DNA of 64,000 nt from CAYFZO01 sp965226235 (GTDB taxonomy: Bacteria > Pseudomonadota > Gammaproteobacteria > Poriferisulfidales > Oxydemutatoraceae), in the NCBI GenBank assembly GCA_965226235.1, contig OZ245335.1, positions 1,178,001 through 1,242,000 of the forward strand. The letters are read 5' to 3'. Every line of letters starts with the position of its first letter. Positions within the stretch are counted from its first letter, which is position 1. Under the pieces are notes generated by a model. The model ran no database searches. It was not told where the DNA came from and saw only the letters and a program-made list of their open reading frames with translations. Below are positions 28,696 to 36,700 of this stretch, in pieces. The position numbers and the translations under genes were made by a program.

Positions 28696-31593
28696 TCATT
28701 GACACACTTCGCATTCCGGGTCAAGGACAGAGCATGCTCTCATCCTGGAATAATCTTCCTGGCCGGTCGCTTTCACCGCGTTGAGTTCGCTGCTTACTTC
28801 CTCGCCCGTGCTCTTTTCAACGTGGGTCGCAGCTTTTGAACGAAGGTAGTAGGTCGTCTTCAAGCCTTTGGTCCATGCCAGATTATACAACTCGCTCATC
28901 CTGGCGCCAGATGGCTCGTTCATATACAGATTGAGCGACTGTGACTGATCTATCCATTTTTGACGTCGGGACGCAGCCTCGATCAACCAGCGTGGTTCGA
29001 TCTCAAACGCCGTCGCATAAAGACGCTTGAGGTCATCGGGAACACGATCGATATTCTTCACGCTGCCATCGTAGTATTTAAGATCGTTGGCCATCACCTC
29101 GTCCCATAAGCCACGCTTTTTGAGGTCGTCGGCCAGATGCGGATTAATGACAGTGAATTCTCCGGACAGGTTCGACTTTACAAAAAGGTTTTGAAAAGCA
29201 GGCTCAATGCTTTGCGTCACACCACAGATATTCGAAATCGTCGCCGTCGGGGCGATCGCCATGGTGTTGGAATTGCGCAGACCGTGCTGCTTCACGCTCT
29301 CGCGCAAACTGTCCCAGTCAAAGGTGGTGGTGGAGTCGACATCCAGATACCCGTCTCGCTCCCTGGCCAACAGTTCGATCGAGTCTATGGGCAATATGCC
29401 CCTGGACCACAAAGACCCATCAAAAGAAGCATACCTGCCGCGCTCCTTCGCCAGTTGATTCGAAGCCTGGATGACAAAATAACTGATCGCCTCCATCGAG
29501 CGGTCGGCAAACTCCACTGCCCTGTCATCCGCGTACGGAATACGCAGCTTGTAAAGCGCGTCCTGAAAACCCATCAGCCCGAGTCCGACGGGACGGTGCC
29601 GTTTGTTGGAGGTGCGCGCTTTGTGGACGCTGTAGTAGTTGTAATCAATGACGTTGTCAAGCGCACGCATTGCGATAGTCACGGTCTTTTCAAGCTTATC
29701 CAGCATCAGCCCGCCTTCGTCCACGTGCGCGGCAAGGTTGATGGAGCCGAGATTGCATACGGCAATTTCTTCATTGGAAGTATTCAGCGTGATCTCGGTG
29801 CACAGGTTTGAGGAATGTACTACGCCTGCGTGGCTCTGCGGCGAACGCAGGTTGCAACTATCCTTGAAAGTGATCCACGGATGGCCGGTCTCGTACAACA
29901 TATTCAACATCTTGCGCCACAGGGCAACGGCGCTGACGCGCCTGAAATTGGTGATCTCCCCCTTGTCGGCCAGCACTTCGTATTCACAGTAACGTGCCTC
30001 GAATGCCTGACCGTACAAGTCGTGCAAGTCGAGGCTGTCGTCAGGCGAGAATAAAGTCCATTCCTGGTTCTGGGAAACGCGCTTCATAAACAGATCCGGC
30101 ACCCAGTTTGCGGTGTTCATGTCGTGGGTGCGTCGCCGATCATCGCCGGTATTTTTGCGCAACTCCAGAAACTCCTCGATATCAAGGTGCCAGGTTTCCA
30201 GATAAGCACACACCGCTCCCTTGCGTTTACCACCCTGGTTCACCGCAACCGCGGTATCGTTCGCAACCTTCAGGAACGGAACGACGCCTTGGGATTTTCC
30301 GTTGGTACCCTTGATTGAAGAACCTATTGCCCGCACCCGGGTCCAGTCGTTGCCGAGCCCTCCCGCAAACTTCGATAGCATCGCGTTGTCCTGAATCGAC
30401 TCGAAGATACCAAGCAGATCATCGGCGACTGTAGTCAGGTAGCAGGACGATAACTGCGGATGGAGGGTCGCCGAGTTGAACAGCGTCGGAGTCGAGCTCA
30501 TGAAGTCGAAGCTGGATAACAACTCATAAAATTCGGTGGCGCATTTTTCTCGTTCAATTTCGTTGCTTGCAAGCCCCATCGCGACCCGCATGAAAAATGC
30601 CTGGGGCAGTTCAAAGCGCACATTGCCAGCGTGCAGAAAATAACGATCGTAGAGGGTCTGCAAACCGAGATAGGTGAACTGTCGATCGCGTTCGGGCTTG
30701 ATTGCAGCTCCGAGCTTGTCAAGGTCATACCCTTGGCACAGGCGCGAATCAAGCAACTCGAGTTGGCTGGCACGAGCGATGTACTGTTTGAAATACTCTG
30801 GGTAACGGACAGCCATCTCCTCCGAAGTCGCTTCGTCAAACCGGCCGCTCAGGAAAGAAAGTGCTTCCCTGCGTAGCTTGTCAAGCAACAGCCTCGCGGA
30901 AACAAACGAGTAGCCTGGCTCTTTCTCAATCAAGGTACGCGCACTCATGATCAGCGCGGTACTGACATCTTCGGCAGCTATGCCGCTGTACATGTTGCGT
31001 AAGGCTTCTTCGATCACCGGTTGCCGCGACACGTCAGCCGTGCCGTCGCAGGCTTCGCCGACGATCGTCTCAAGACGCAACATGTCGAGCGGCTTGTGGG
31101 ATTTGTCAGGCAGGACAACCGTGATGTCCCCAGGGTCGGTCGCGCTGACCGTTTGCTGCGACGCGCCGTTCTTACTGCTTTCCCGTTCTGCGGCTCGTTT
31201 CTCTCTGTAGATGACGTAGGAGCGGGCGACTTTGTGATGACCGTCTCGCATCAAGGCCAGTTCGACATGATCCTGGATATCCTCAATGTGAAAAATGCCC
31301 CCGTCAGGGGGCTGGCTACGCGTCAAGGCATAGATGACTTGTTGCGTCAGCGACTCCACGGTCTCATGGATACGCCGCGAGGCTGCCGCGTTGCCTCCCT
31401 CGATCGCGAGAAACGCCTTGGTGATGGCGATTTTGATTTTGCTCTCGTCGAAAACGGTGACTTTGCCGTTACGACGGAGGACCCGGTACTTGCCCGGCGC
31501 AGTGGCGGCAACTTCCGCCACATGCACAGGCACGGAACCAGATTCTACCGCTATCGGAGAAGAAGGCTCTTGCAGGGCCGAAGGCTTTCTCAC
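28696..31593 (-). CDS. nrdA: Class Ia ribonucleotide reductase, alpha subunit
   Basis: The catalytic subunit reduces ribonucleoside diphosphates. 965 residues from GTG 31593, longer than the E. coli protein because of an N-terminal extension before the ATP-cone (about residues 35-125; KYRVLRRNGKVTVFDESKI). Catalytic features are STPTLFNSATLHPQLSSCYL, SNLCTEI, CNLGSINL and the C-terminal redox cysteines in ECEVCQ. The next upstream in-frame stop leaves no other start. Two tandem 14-bp repeats precede the GTG (see findings). No NrdR box was recognised upstream. Confidence 0.95.
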   Translation of the reverse strand: MRKPSALQEPSSPIAVESGSVPVHVAEVAATAPGKYRVLRRNGKVTVFDESKIKIAITKAFLAIEGGNAAASRRIHETVESLTQQVIYALTRSQPPDGGIFHIEDIQDHVELALMRDGHHKVARSYVIYREKRAAERESSKNGASQQTVSATDPGDITVVLPDKSHKPLDMLRLETIVGEACDGTADVSRQPVIEEALRNMYSGIAAEDVSTALIMSARTLIEKEPGYSFVSARLLLDKLRREALSFLSGRFDEATSEEMAVRYPEYFKQYIARASQLELLDSRLCQGYDLDKLGAAIKPERDRQFTYLGLQTLYDRYFLHAGNVRFELPQAFFMRVAMGLASNEIEREKCATEFYELLSSFDFMSSTPTLFNSATLHPQLSSCYLTTVADDLLGIFESIQDNAMLSKFAGGLGNDWTRVRAIGSSIKGTNGKSQGVVPFLKVANDTAVAVNQGGKRKGAVCAYLETWHLDIEEFLELRKNTGDDRRRTHDMNTANWVPDLFMKRVSQNQEWTLFSPDDSLDLHDLYGQAFEARYCEYEVLADKGEITNFRRVSAVALWRKMLNMLYETGHPWITFKDSCNLRSPQSHAGVVHSSNLCTEITLNTSNEEIAVCNLGSINLAAHVDEGGLMLDKLEKTVTIAMRALDNVIDYNYYSVHKARTSNKRHRPVGLGLMGFQDALYKLRIPYADDRAVEFADRSMEAISYFVIQASNQLAKERGRYASFDGSLWSRGILPIDSIELLARERDGYLDVDSTTTFDWDSLRESVKQHGLRNSNTMAIAPTATISNICGVTQSIEPAFQNLFVKSNLSGEFTVINPHLADDLKKRGLWDEVMANDLKYYDGSVKNIDRVPDDLKRLYATAFEIEPRWLIEAASRRQKWIDQSQSLNLYMNEPSGARMSELYNLAWTKGLKTTYYLRSKAATHVEKSTGEEVSSELNAVKATGQEDYSRMRACSVLDPECEVCQ

Positions 31594-31768
31594 CGAAGCT
31601 TCATCATCGAAGCTTCATCATCGAATCAGTACTCATATTTCATTTGTAGATGCAAGTTTGCGGCTACACCACGCAGGAAACCCGGTGGAATCTGCCGCAT
31701 AGTAACATATGAAGGACTCGCCTGTCCCATATATTCCTGACCTCATACAGTATGGTTCTGTCCGGCGG

Positions 31769-33082
31769 TCAATCGCGAGAGACAGCCCCTACTGGCCTGT
31801 GCTGGTTTAGTATCTGCTGTGTCAGTGCGGAAAAGTCGGGTGCGCTGATATCGACAAATATTCCGAACATTCCCTGGGCCGAGAAATTGGCGAGCAATTT
31901 TGACTTGAGTTCCACCCAGACATCGTTACCGGACATGACATCCGGTTTGTGCAACAGCAGGAAAGTCGGCTGAATCTCCTGGGTTGTGTAAAAGCGCATC
32001 AACTGTGTAATCAGAGTATGTTGCAATGGAAAGGCTGTGATGACAAGGTCTGCTTCGACTGCCGCGTGAATGAGACTGAACAGTTGACTCTTCTTTTCTC
32101 CAATAAAGCAGGTGCTGTTCGGGAGGCCTTTGAGCAGTTGCCGAAGTAAACGTCCCTGGTATTTCAGGTCTTGACGCAGAAGCCTGCGTTCCGCCAGACA
32201 AAGCCGAGAGCGAGAGACGAGCGGATCACTTTGTCTGGCCATCTCCCTTTTTCTCCCGCCCAGCATCTTCATGGTTCGCCCAAATCCATCGGAGTAGATC
32301 TGCGCGTCAATCGTGTCGGGCGGAAAATGCCCGAGCAGACCCCGCATGAATTGATAGAAATCAGCGACTGTAAGCCCCGGGCAATCGCGTTCTCTGTGGC
32401 TTTGCTTCCACCTGAGGGGGGCCCCCGAACGGTATATCCAGAGTCCCCAAGGCATATGGACCGCAGCCCGGTCTCCCAGACGCAGGTGTGCCAGTATTTT
32501 CAGGCGCCCGCGCGCGAACCCTGATCTTTGCGGTTGCTTCTTTCGTTGCTGAAAATATATGGCTCGCAAGTTCAACGCATCCGCAGGTTCAGGTTCAGGA
32601 ATCGTGCTCAGGATCTTTTTCAGGACCTGCATGGGGTACTGTCTATCGAAAACCAGCAACAAAGGAGAGCCCGATGTGCTTTCCCTGGAGACAATGGACT
32701 GTATATGCCGCGCCAACGAATCGTATGAGGAGATCCCGTTGCTTTCCAGAAACCGATCCGACCAAACGATGGTGTGGCACAGTTTCTTCGGAAAGCTGTT
32801 TACGTCAGGCAGGGTTTTGTCGCAAGCGAAGTACTGCTCCAGCCCAATGAAGTCATACGTGCTCCGGCCGCGCAACAAGCGCCATGCGTTCCTGACCCGG
32901 CGAGGGAGATGGTAATGCCAAAGAGGGGAACGCGTTTGCCCAAAGCGGCTGTGACAGTAAACGTACCCTAGCGACAAACCGAGTTTTCGCAGGATTGCAT
33001 AGCTGGAAAGTACGTCCGAGAAGCCTCCGGTACGAATACGCACCGTGAAATAGACCCGTGTCTTGCAGTCATTCAATTTCAA
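31769..33082 (-). CDS. Tandem paralogue 1, fucosyltransferase-like protein of unknown function
   Basis: 437 residues, unrecognised by name. The N-terminus (VYFTVRI.TGGFSDVLSSYAILRKLG.SLGY) recalls the GG...N/D..L..Y.....A opening of GT11/GT23/O-fucosyltransferases. HLRLGD at 199-204 matches their HxRxGD motif. Later come IYSDGFG and a DLVITAFPLQH strand, placed like the acceptor/donor motifs of that fold. No signal or membrane helix is seen. The start is TTG: the ATG used by paralogues 2 and 3 is here out of frame. The C-terminal 15 residues differ from the other copies. A glycosyltransferase role is inference. Confidence 0.7.
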   Translation of the reverse strand: MKLNDCKTRVYFTVRIRTGGFSDVLSSYAILRKLGLSLGYVYCHSRFGQTRSPLWHYHLPRRVRNAWRLLRGRSTYDFIGLEQYFACDKTLPDVNSFPKKLCHTIVWSDRFLESNGISSYDSLARHIQSIVSRESTSGSPLLLVFDRQYPMQVLKKILSTIPEPEPADALNLRAIYFQQRKKQPQRSGFARGRLKILAHLRLGDRAAVHMPWGLWIYRSGAPLRWKQSHRERDCPGLTVADFYQFMRGLLGHFPPDTIDAQIYSDGFGRTMKMLGGRKREMARQSDPLVSRSRLCLAERRLLRQDLKYQGRLLRQLLKGLPNSTCFIGEKKSQLFSLIHAAVEADLVITAFPLQHTLITQLMRFYTTQEIQPTFLLLHKPDVMSGNDVWVELKSKLLANFSAQGMFGIFVDISAPDFSALTQQILNQHRPVGAVSRD

Positions 33083-33185
33083 TTTGGTGACGGATCCGGC
33101 CTGCTGACCAAGCTATTCGCCTGATCAGGCCAGGGATGGTAGACGCCCGCTATCAGACCCGCTACACACGGCAGATATGCGCGAA

Positions 33186-33300
33186 CGACATGAAACGCGC
33201 ATTGCCGGAGTTTATCATGCATAGCACGCGTCGCCCCTACGCGCACCAGGCAACCGCGAGCAAACAGATCAGTTGTGGTCAACGGTCCTTGTTCCCGACT
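33186..33300. repeat. Duplicated flank between paralogues (copy A)
   Basis: This stretch shares AACGCGCATTGCCGGAGTTT, a degenerate REP palindrome, GCGCACCAGGCAACCGCGAG and the 3' coding end with 36565-36700. The duplicated unit thus includes intergenic DNA as well as the gene. A shorter shared flank (TGTCCCATAT.TT.CTG.CC) follows paralogues 1 and 3, near 31724 and 35127. Confidence 0.7.
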
Positions 33301-34567
33301 TCCATTGCCGCATGATCTGCTGTGTCAGTGCGGGAAAATCGGGTGCGCTGATATCGACAAATATTCCGAACATTCCCTGGGCCGAGAAATTGGCGAGCAA
33401 ATTTGACTTGAGTCCCGCCACCCAGGCATCGTTACCGGACATGGCATCCGGTTTGTGCAACAGCAGGAAAGCTGGCTGAACCTCCTGGGTTGCGTAAAGG
33501 CGCATCAACTGTGTAATCAGATTATGTTGCAATGGAAAGGCTGTGATGACAAGGTCTGCTTCGACTGCCGCGTGAATAAGACTGAACAGTTGACTCTTCT
33601 TTTCTCCAATAAAGCAGGTGCTGTTCGGGAGACCTTTGAGCAATTGCCGAAGTAAACGTCCCTGGTATTTCAGGTCTTGACGCAGAAGCCTGCGTTCCGC
33701 CAGACAAAGCGGAGGAACGAACCGATCACTTTGCCCTTCCCTCTCCCTTTTTCTCCTACACACCGTCTTCATGATTCGCCCAAATCCATCGGAGTAAATC
33801 TGCGCGTCAATCGTGTCGGGCGGAAAATGCCCGAGCAGGCCCCGCATGAATTGATAGAAATCAGCGACTGTAAGCTCCGGGTAATCGCGTTCTCTGTGGC
33901 TTTGCTCCCACTTGAGGGGGGTCCGCCAATGGTACGAACGGTACATCCAGATCCCCCAAGGCATATGGACCACAGCCCGGTCGCCCAGACGCAGGTGTGC
34001 CAGTATTTTCAGGCGCTCGCGCGCGAACTTTGATCTTTGCGGTTGCTTCTTTCGTTGCTGAAAATACATGGCTCGAAAGTTCAGCACATCCGCAGGTTCA
34101 GGAATCGTGTTCAGGATCTTTTTCAGACCCATGGGTTGCCGTCTCTCGAAAACCAGCAATAAAAGAGAGCCCGGTGTGCTTTCCCTGGAGACAATGGACT
34201 GTATATGCTGCACCAACGAATCGTATGAGGAGATCCTGTTTCTTTCCAGAAACCGATCCGACCAAACGATGGTGTGGCACAGTTTCTTCGGAAAGCTGTT
34301 TACGTCAGGCAGAGTTTTGTCGCAAGCGAAGTACTGATTCAGCCCAATGAAGTCATACGTGCTCCGACCGCGCAACAGGCGCCATGCGTTCCTGACCCGG
34401 TGAGGGAGATGGTAATGCCAAAGAGGAGGACGCGTTTGCCCAAAGCGGCTGTGACAGTAAACATACCCCAGCGACAGGCCGAGTTTTCGCAGGACTATAT
34501 AGCTGGAGAGCACATCCGCCAATCCCCCGTCACAAATGCGGACGGTGAAATATACTCTTTCGGTCAT
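33269..34567 (-). CDS. Tandem paralogue 2, fucosyltransferase-like protein of unknown function
   Basis: 432 residues from ATG (MTERVYFTVRI), very similar to paralogues 1 and 3 over the full length. It has the same landmarks: GGLADVLSSYIVLRKLG near the N-terminus, HLRLGD near residue 195, FMRGLLGHFPPDTIDAQIYSDGFG, GLPNSTCFIGEKKSQLF, DLVITAFPLQHNL, and a C-terminal VDISAPDFPALTQQIMRQW. No good Shine-Dalgarno. It is preceded by an IS relic and separated from paralogue 1 by 186 bp carrying shared repeat sequence. It is likely a cytoplasmic enzyme acting on an activated sugar, by inference from HxRxGD only. Confidence 0.75.
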   Translation of the reverse strand: MTERVYFTVRICDGGLADVLSSYIVLRKLGLSLGYVYCHSRFGQTRPPLWHYHLPHRVRNAWRLLRGRSTYDFIGLNQYFACDKTLPDVNSFPKKLCHTIVWSDRFLERNRISSYDSLVQHIQSIVSRESTPGSLLLLVFERRQPMGLKKILNTIPEPADVLNFRAMYFQQRKKQPQRSKFARERLKILAHLRLGDRAVVHMPWGIWMYRSYHWRTPLKWEQSHRERDYPELTVADFYQFMRGLLGHFPPDTIDAQIYSDGFGRIMKTVCRRKREREGQSDRFVPPLCLAERRLLRQDLKYQGRLLRQLLKGLPNSTCFIGEKKSQLFSLIHAAVEADLVITAFPLQHNLITQLMRLYATQEVQPAFLLLHKPDAMSGNDAWVAGLKSNLLANFSAQGMFGIFVDISAPDFPALTQQIMRQWKSGTRTVDHN

Positions 34568-34599
34568 TCAATTCAATGGCATGTATGGGGCCACCACAT

Positions 34600-35017
34600 A
34601 TGGGACAACCCAGGCAGGTGCTGGGCGAGCATTTGGCAGGGTGTGAGGTAATTGATTCCTTGGTGTGGTCTGTGTGTCCATTATAGCGATCGAGGTAGCC
34701 CAGCAAGCGCTGGTTGAACAGCCGCAGGTCTTCGAGCAGCAGGTCCTCCTCGTAATCGACGAAATCTTCCTGCACGGTACGGTTGAAACGTTCGTTGAAG
34801 GCGTTCATTTTCGGGCTTCTCGGGTAGGTGTGGCAATGGCGCCACCTTTGGCCCCTGGCGTAATCGGCAAAGGCGCCCTGAAACCCACAGCCGTTGTCTG
34901 TCAGGAAAGGGCGACGCATGCGTCGCCCCTACAACCATATGCGTCACGGGTAGCATTCAGGCCGTGTTTGTTCCGGAATCCAAGTGCGTCGAGTTTCTGC
35001 TGGGCATTCGTGCTCAT
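34600..35017 (-). pseudogene. DDE transposase gene with internal deletion at a REP palindrome
   Basis: ATG 35017 is preceded by GGAGG at ideal spacing and starts MSTNAQQKLDALGFRNKHG then LNATRDAYG, a helix-turn-helix N-terminus of the IS481/integrase-core type. The next bases are a GGGCGACGCATGCGTCGCCC palindrome (34909-34928), after which the reading closes. A second frame from 34919 resumes at the middle of the rve domain (FLTDNGCGFQGAF, PRSPKMNAFNERFNRTVQEDF, LGYLDRYN) and fades near 34600. The HTH and the first catalytic Asp region are missing. The gene is not functional. Confidence 0.75.
34909..34928. repeat. REP-type palindrome
   Basis: A perfect 20-bp palindrome, GGGCGACGCATGCGTCGCCC, followed by CTAC. 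The same palindrome occurs at 46441-46460 and 46569-46588. Degenerate copies lie near 33227-33245, 36606-36630, 50611-50632 and 56266-56288. It sits exactly at the junction of the deleted transposase gene. Confidence 0.85.
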
Positions 35018-35071
35018 TATCGCCTCCTGCTTGTTAGATTAAAGAGGCGATTTTATAGAAACCTCGCACGC

Positions 35072-35111
35072 GGAAGCCGATGTGTTGCATCAACATGTCG
35101 GCTTCCTTTTT
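35072..35111 (+). terminator. Hairpin followed by T-run
   Basis: GGAAGCCGA (35072-35080) pairs with TCGGCTTCC (35098-35106). An inner TGTTG/CAACA stem extends it, and TTTTT follows on the plus strand. This is a good intrinsic-terminator shape, oriented for plus-strand transcription. No plus-strand gene is nearby, so it may be part of an insertion-sequence end or shield the transposase gene from outside transcription. Confidence 0.5.
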
Positions 35112-35144
35112 ACATCAGCCCATCTGTCCCATATGTTTCTGGCC

Positions 35145-36449
35145 TCATCCAACGGTCCTCGTTCCCGACTTCCATTGCCGCATGATTTGCTGTGTCAGTG
35201 CGGGAAAGTCGGGCGCGCTGATATCGACAAAGTATATTCCGGACATTCCCTGGGCCGAGAACTCGGCGAGCAAACTTGACTTGAGTTCCACCCAGACATC
35301 GTTACCGGGCATGACATCCGGTTTGTGCAACAGCAGGAAAGCTGGCTGAACCTCCTGGGTTGCGTAAAGGCGCATCAACTTTGTGATCAGATTATGTTGC
35401 AATGGAAAGGCTGTGATGACAAGGTCTGCTTCGACTACCGCGTGAATGAGACTGAACAGTTGACTCTTCTTTTCTCCAACAAAGCAGGTGCTGTTCGGGA
35501 GACCTTTGAGCAATTGTCGAAGTAAACGTCCCTGGTATTTCAGGTTTTGACGCAGAAGCCTGTACTCCGGCAGGCAAAGCGGAGGAACGATCGAATCACT
35601 TTGCCTTTTCCTCCTCCATTTTCTCCCGCCCAGCATCTTTCTCCCGCCCAGCATCTTCACGGTTCGCCCAAATCCATCGGAGTAGATCTGCGCGTCAATC
35701 GTGTCGGGTGGAAAATGTCTGAGCAGACCCCGCATGAATTGATAGAAATCAGCGACTGTAAGTCCTCGACAGTCGCGTTCTCTGTGGCGTTGCTTCCACT
35801 CGAGGAGTTTCCGCGAACGGTACATCCAGATCCCCCAAGGCATATGGACCGCAGCCCGGTCTCCCAGACGCAGGTGTGCCAGTATTTTCAGGCGCTCGCG
35901 CGCGAACCTTGATCTTTGCGGTTGCTTCTTTCGTTGCTGAAAATACATGGCTCGAAAGTTCAGCGTACCCGCAGGTTCGGGAATCGTGCTCATGATCTTT
36001 TCCAGGACCCGCATGGGGTACCGTTTATCGAAAACCAGCAACAAAGGAGAGCCAGATGTGCTTTCCCTGGAGACAATGGACTGTATATGCCGCGCCAACG
36101 AATCGTATGAGGAGATCCCGTTTCTTTTCAGAAACCGAGTCGACAAAACGATGGTGTGGCACAGCTTCTTCGGAAAGCTGTTTACGTCAGGCAGGGTTTT
36201 GTCGCAAGCGAAGTACTGATTCAGCCCAATGAAGTCATACGTGCTCCGGCCGCGCAACAAGCACCACGCGTTCTCGAACCGGCGAGGGAGATGGTAACCC
36301 CAAAGAGGAGGACGCGTTTCCCCAAATCGGCTGTGACAGTAAACATACCCCAGCGACAGGCCGATTTTTCGCAGGACTACATAGCTGTAGAGCACATCCG
36401 ACAATCCCCCGGAACAAATGCGGACGGTAAAATATACTCTTTCGGTCAT
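35145..36449 (-). CDS. Tandem paralogue 3, fucosyltransferase-like protein of unknown function
   Basis: 434 residues from ATG (MTERVYFTVRI). It is close to paralogue 2, with a few small length differences, for example a duplicated MLGGRK element near residue 275 (visible as repeated CCCGCCCAGCATCTT at 35626-35658). HLRLGD, IYSDGFG, DLVITAFPLQH and VDISAPDFPAL are all retained. It lies between the IS relic and paralogue 4. Retained motifs and an intact frame suggest the copy is still selected. Function is as uncertain as for its siblings. Confidence 0.75.
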   Translation of the reverse strand: MTERVYFTVRICSGGLSDVLYSYVVLRKIGLSLGYVYCHSRFGETRPPLWGYHLPRRFENAWCLLRGRSTYDFIGLNQYFACDKTLPDVNSFPKKLCHTIVLSTRFLKRNGISSYDSLARHIQSIVSRESTSGSPLLLVFDKRYPMRVLEKIMSTIPEPAGTLNFRAMYFQQRKKQPQRSRFARERLKILAHLRLGDRAAVHMPWGIWMYRSRKLLEWKQRHRERDCRGLTVADFYQFMRGLLRHFPPDTIDAQIYSDGFGRTVKMLGGRKMLGGRKWRRKRQSDSIVPPLCLPEYRLLRQNLKYQGRLLRQLLKGLPNSTCFVGEKKSQLFSLIHAVVEADLVITAFPLQHNLITKLMRLYATQEVQPAFLLLHKPDVMPGNDVWVELKSSLLAEFSAQGMSGIYFVDISAPDFPALTQQIMRQWKSGTRTVG

Positions 36450-36564
36450 TCAACTCAATGGCAGGCCCGGCTGGCTGATCAGGCTGTTTTCCTGATCAGC
36501 CAAGTATAGTAAATACCTGCTTATTGCGACCCAACTGCGCCCGGCGGATACATGCAAGCACCAT

Positions 36565-36700
36565 CAAACGCGCATTGCCGGAGTTTATCATCCATACCAC
36601 ACCATGTGTGGGCGACGCACGCGTCGCCCACACGCGCACCAGGCAACCGCGAGCAAACAGGTCAGTTGCGGTCAATGGTCCTCGTCCCCGACTTCCATTG
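36565..36700. repeat. Duplicated flank between paralogues (copy B)
   Basis: Counterpart of 33186-33300. It includes the imperfect palindrome GTGTGGGCGACGCACGCGTC (36605 onward), a REP variant with an ACGC centre. Confidence 0.7.
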
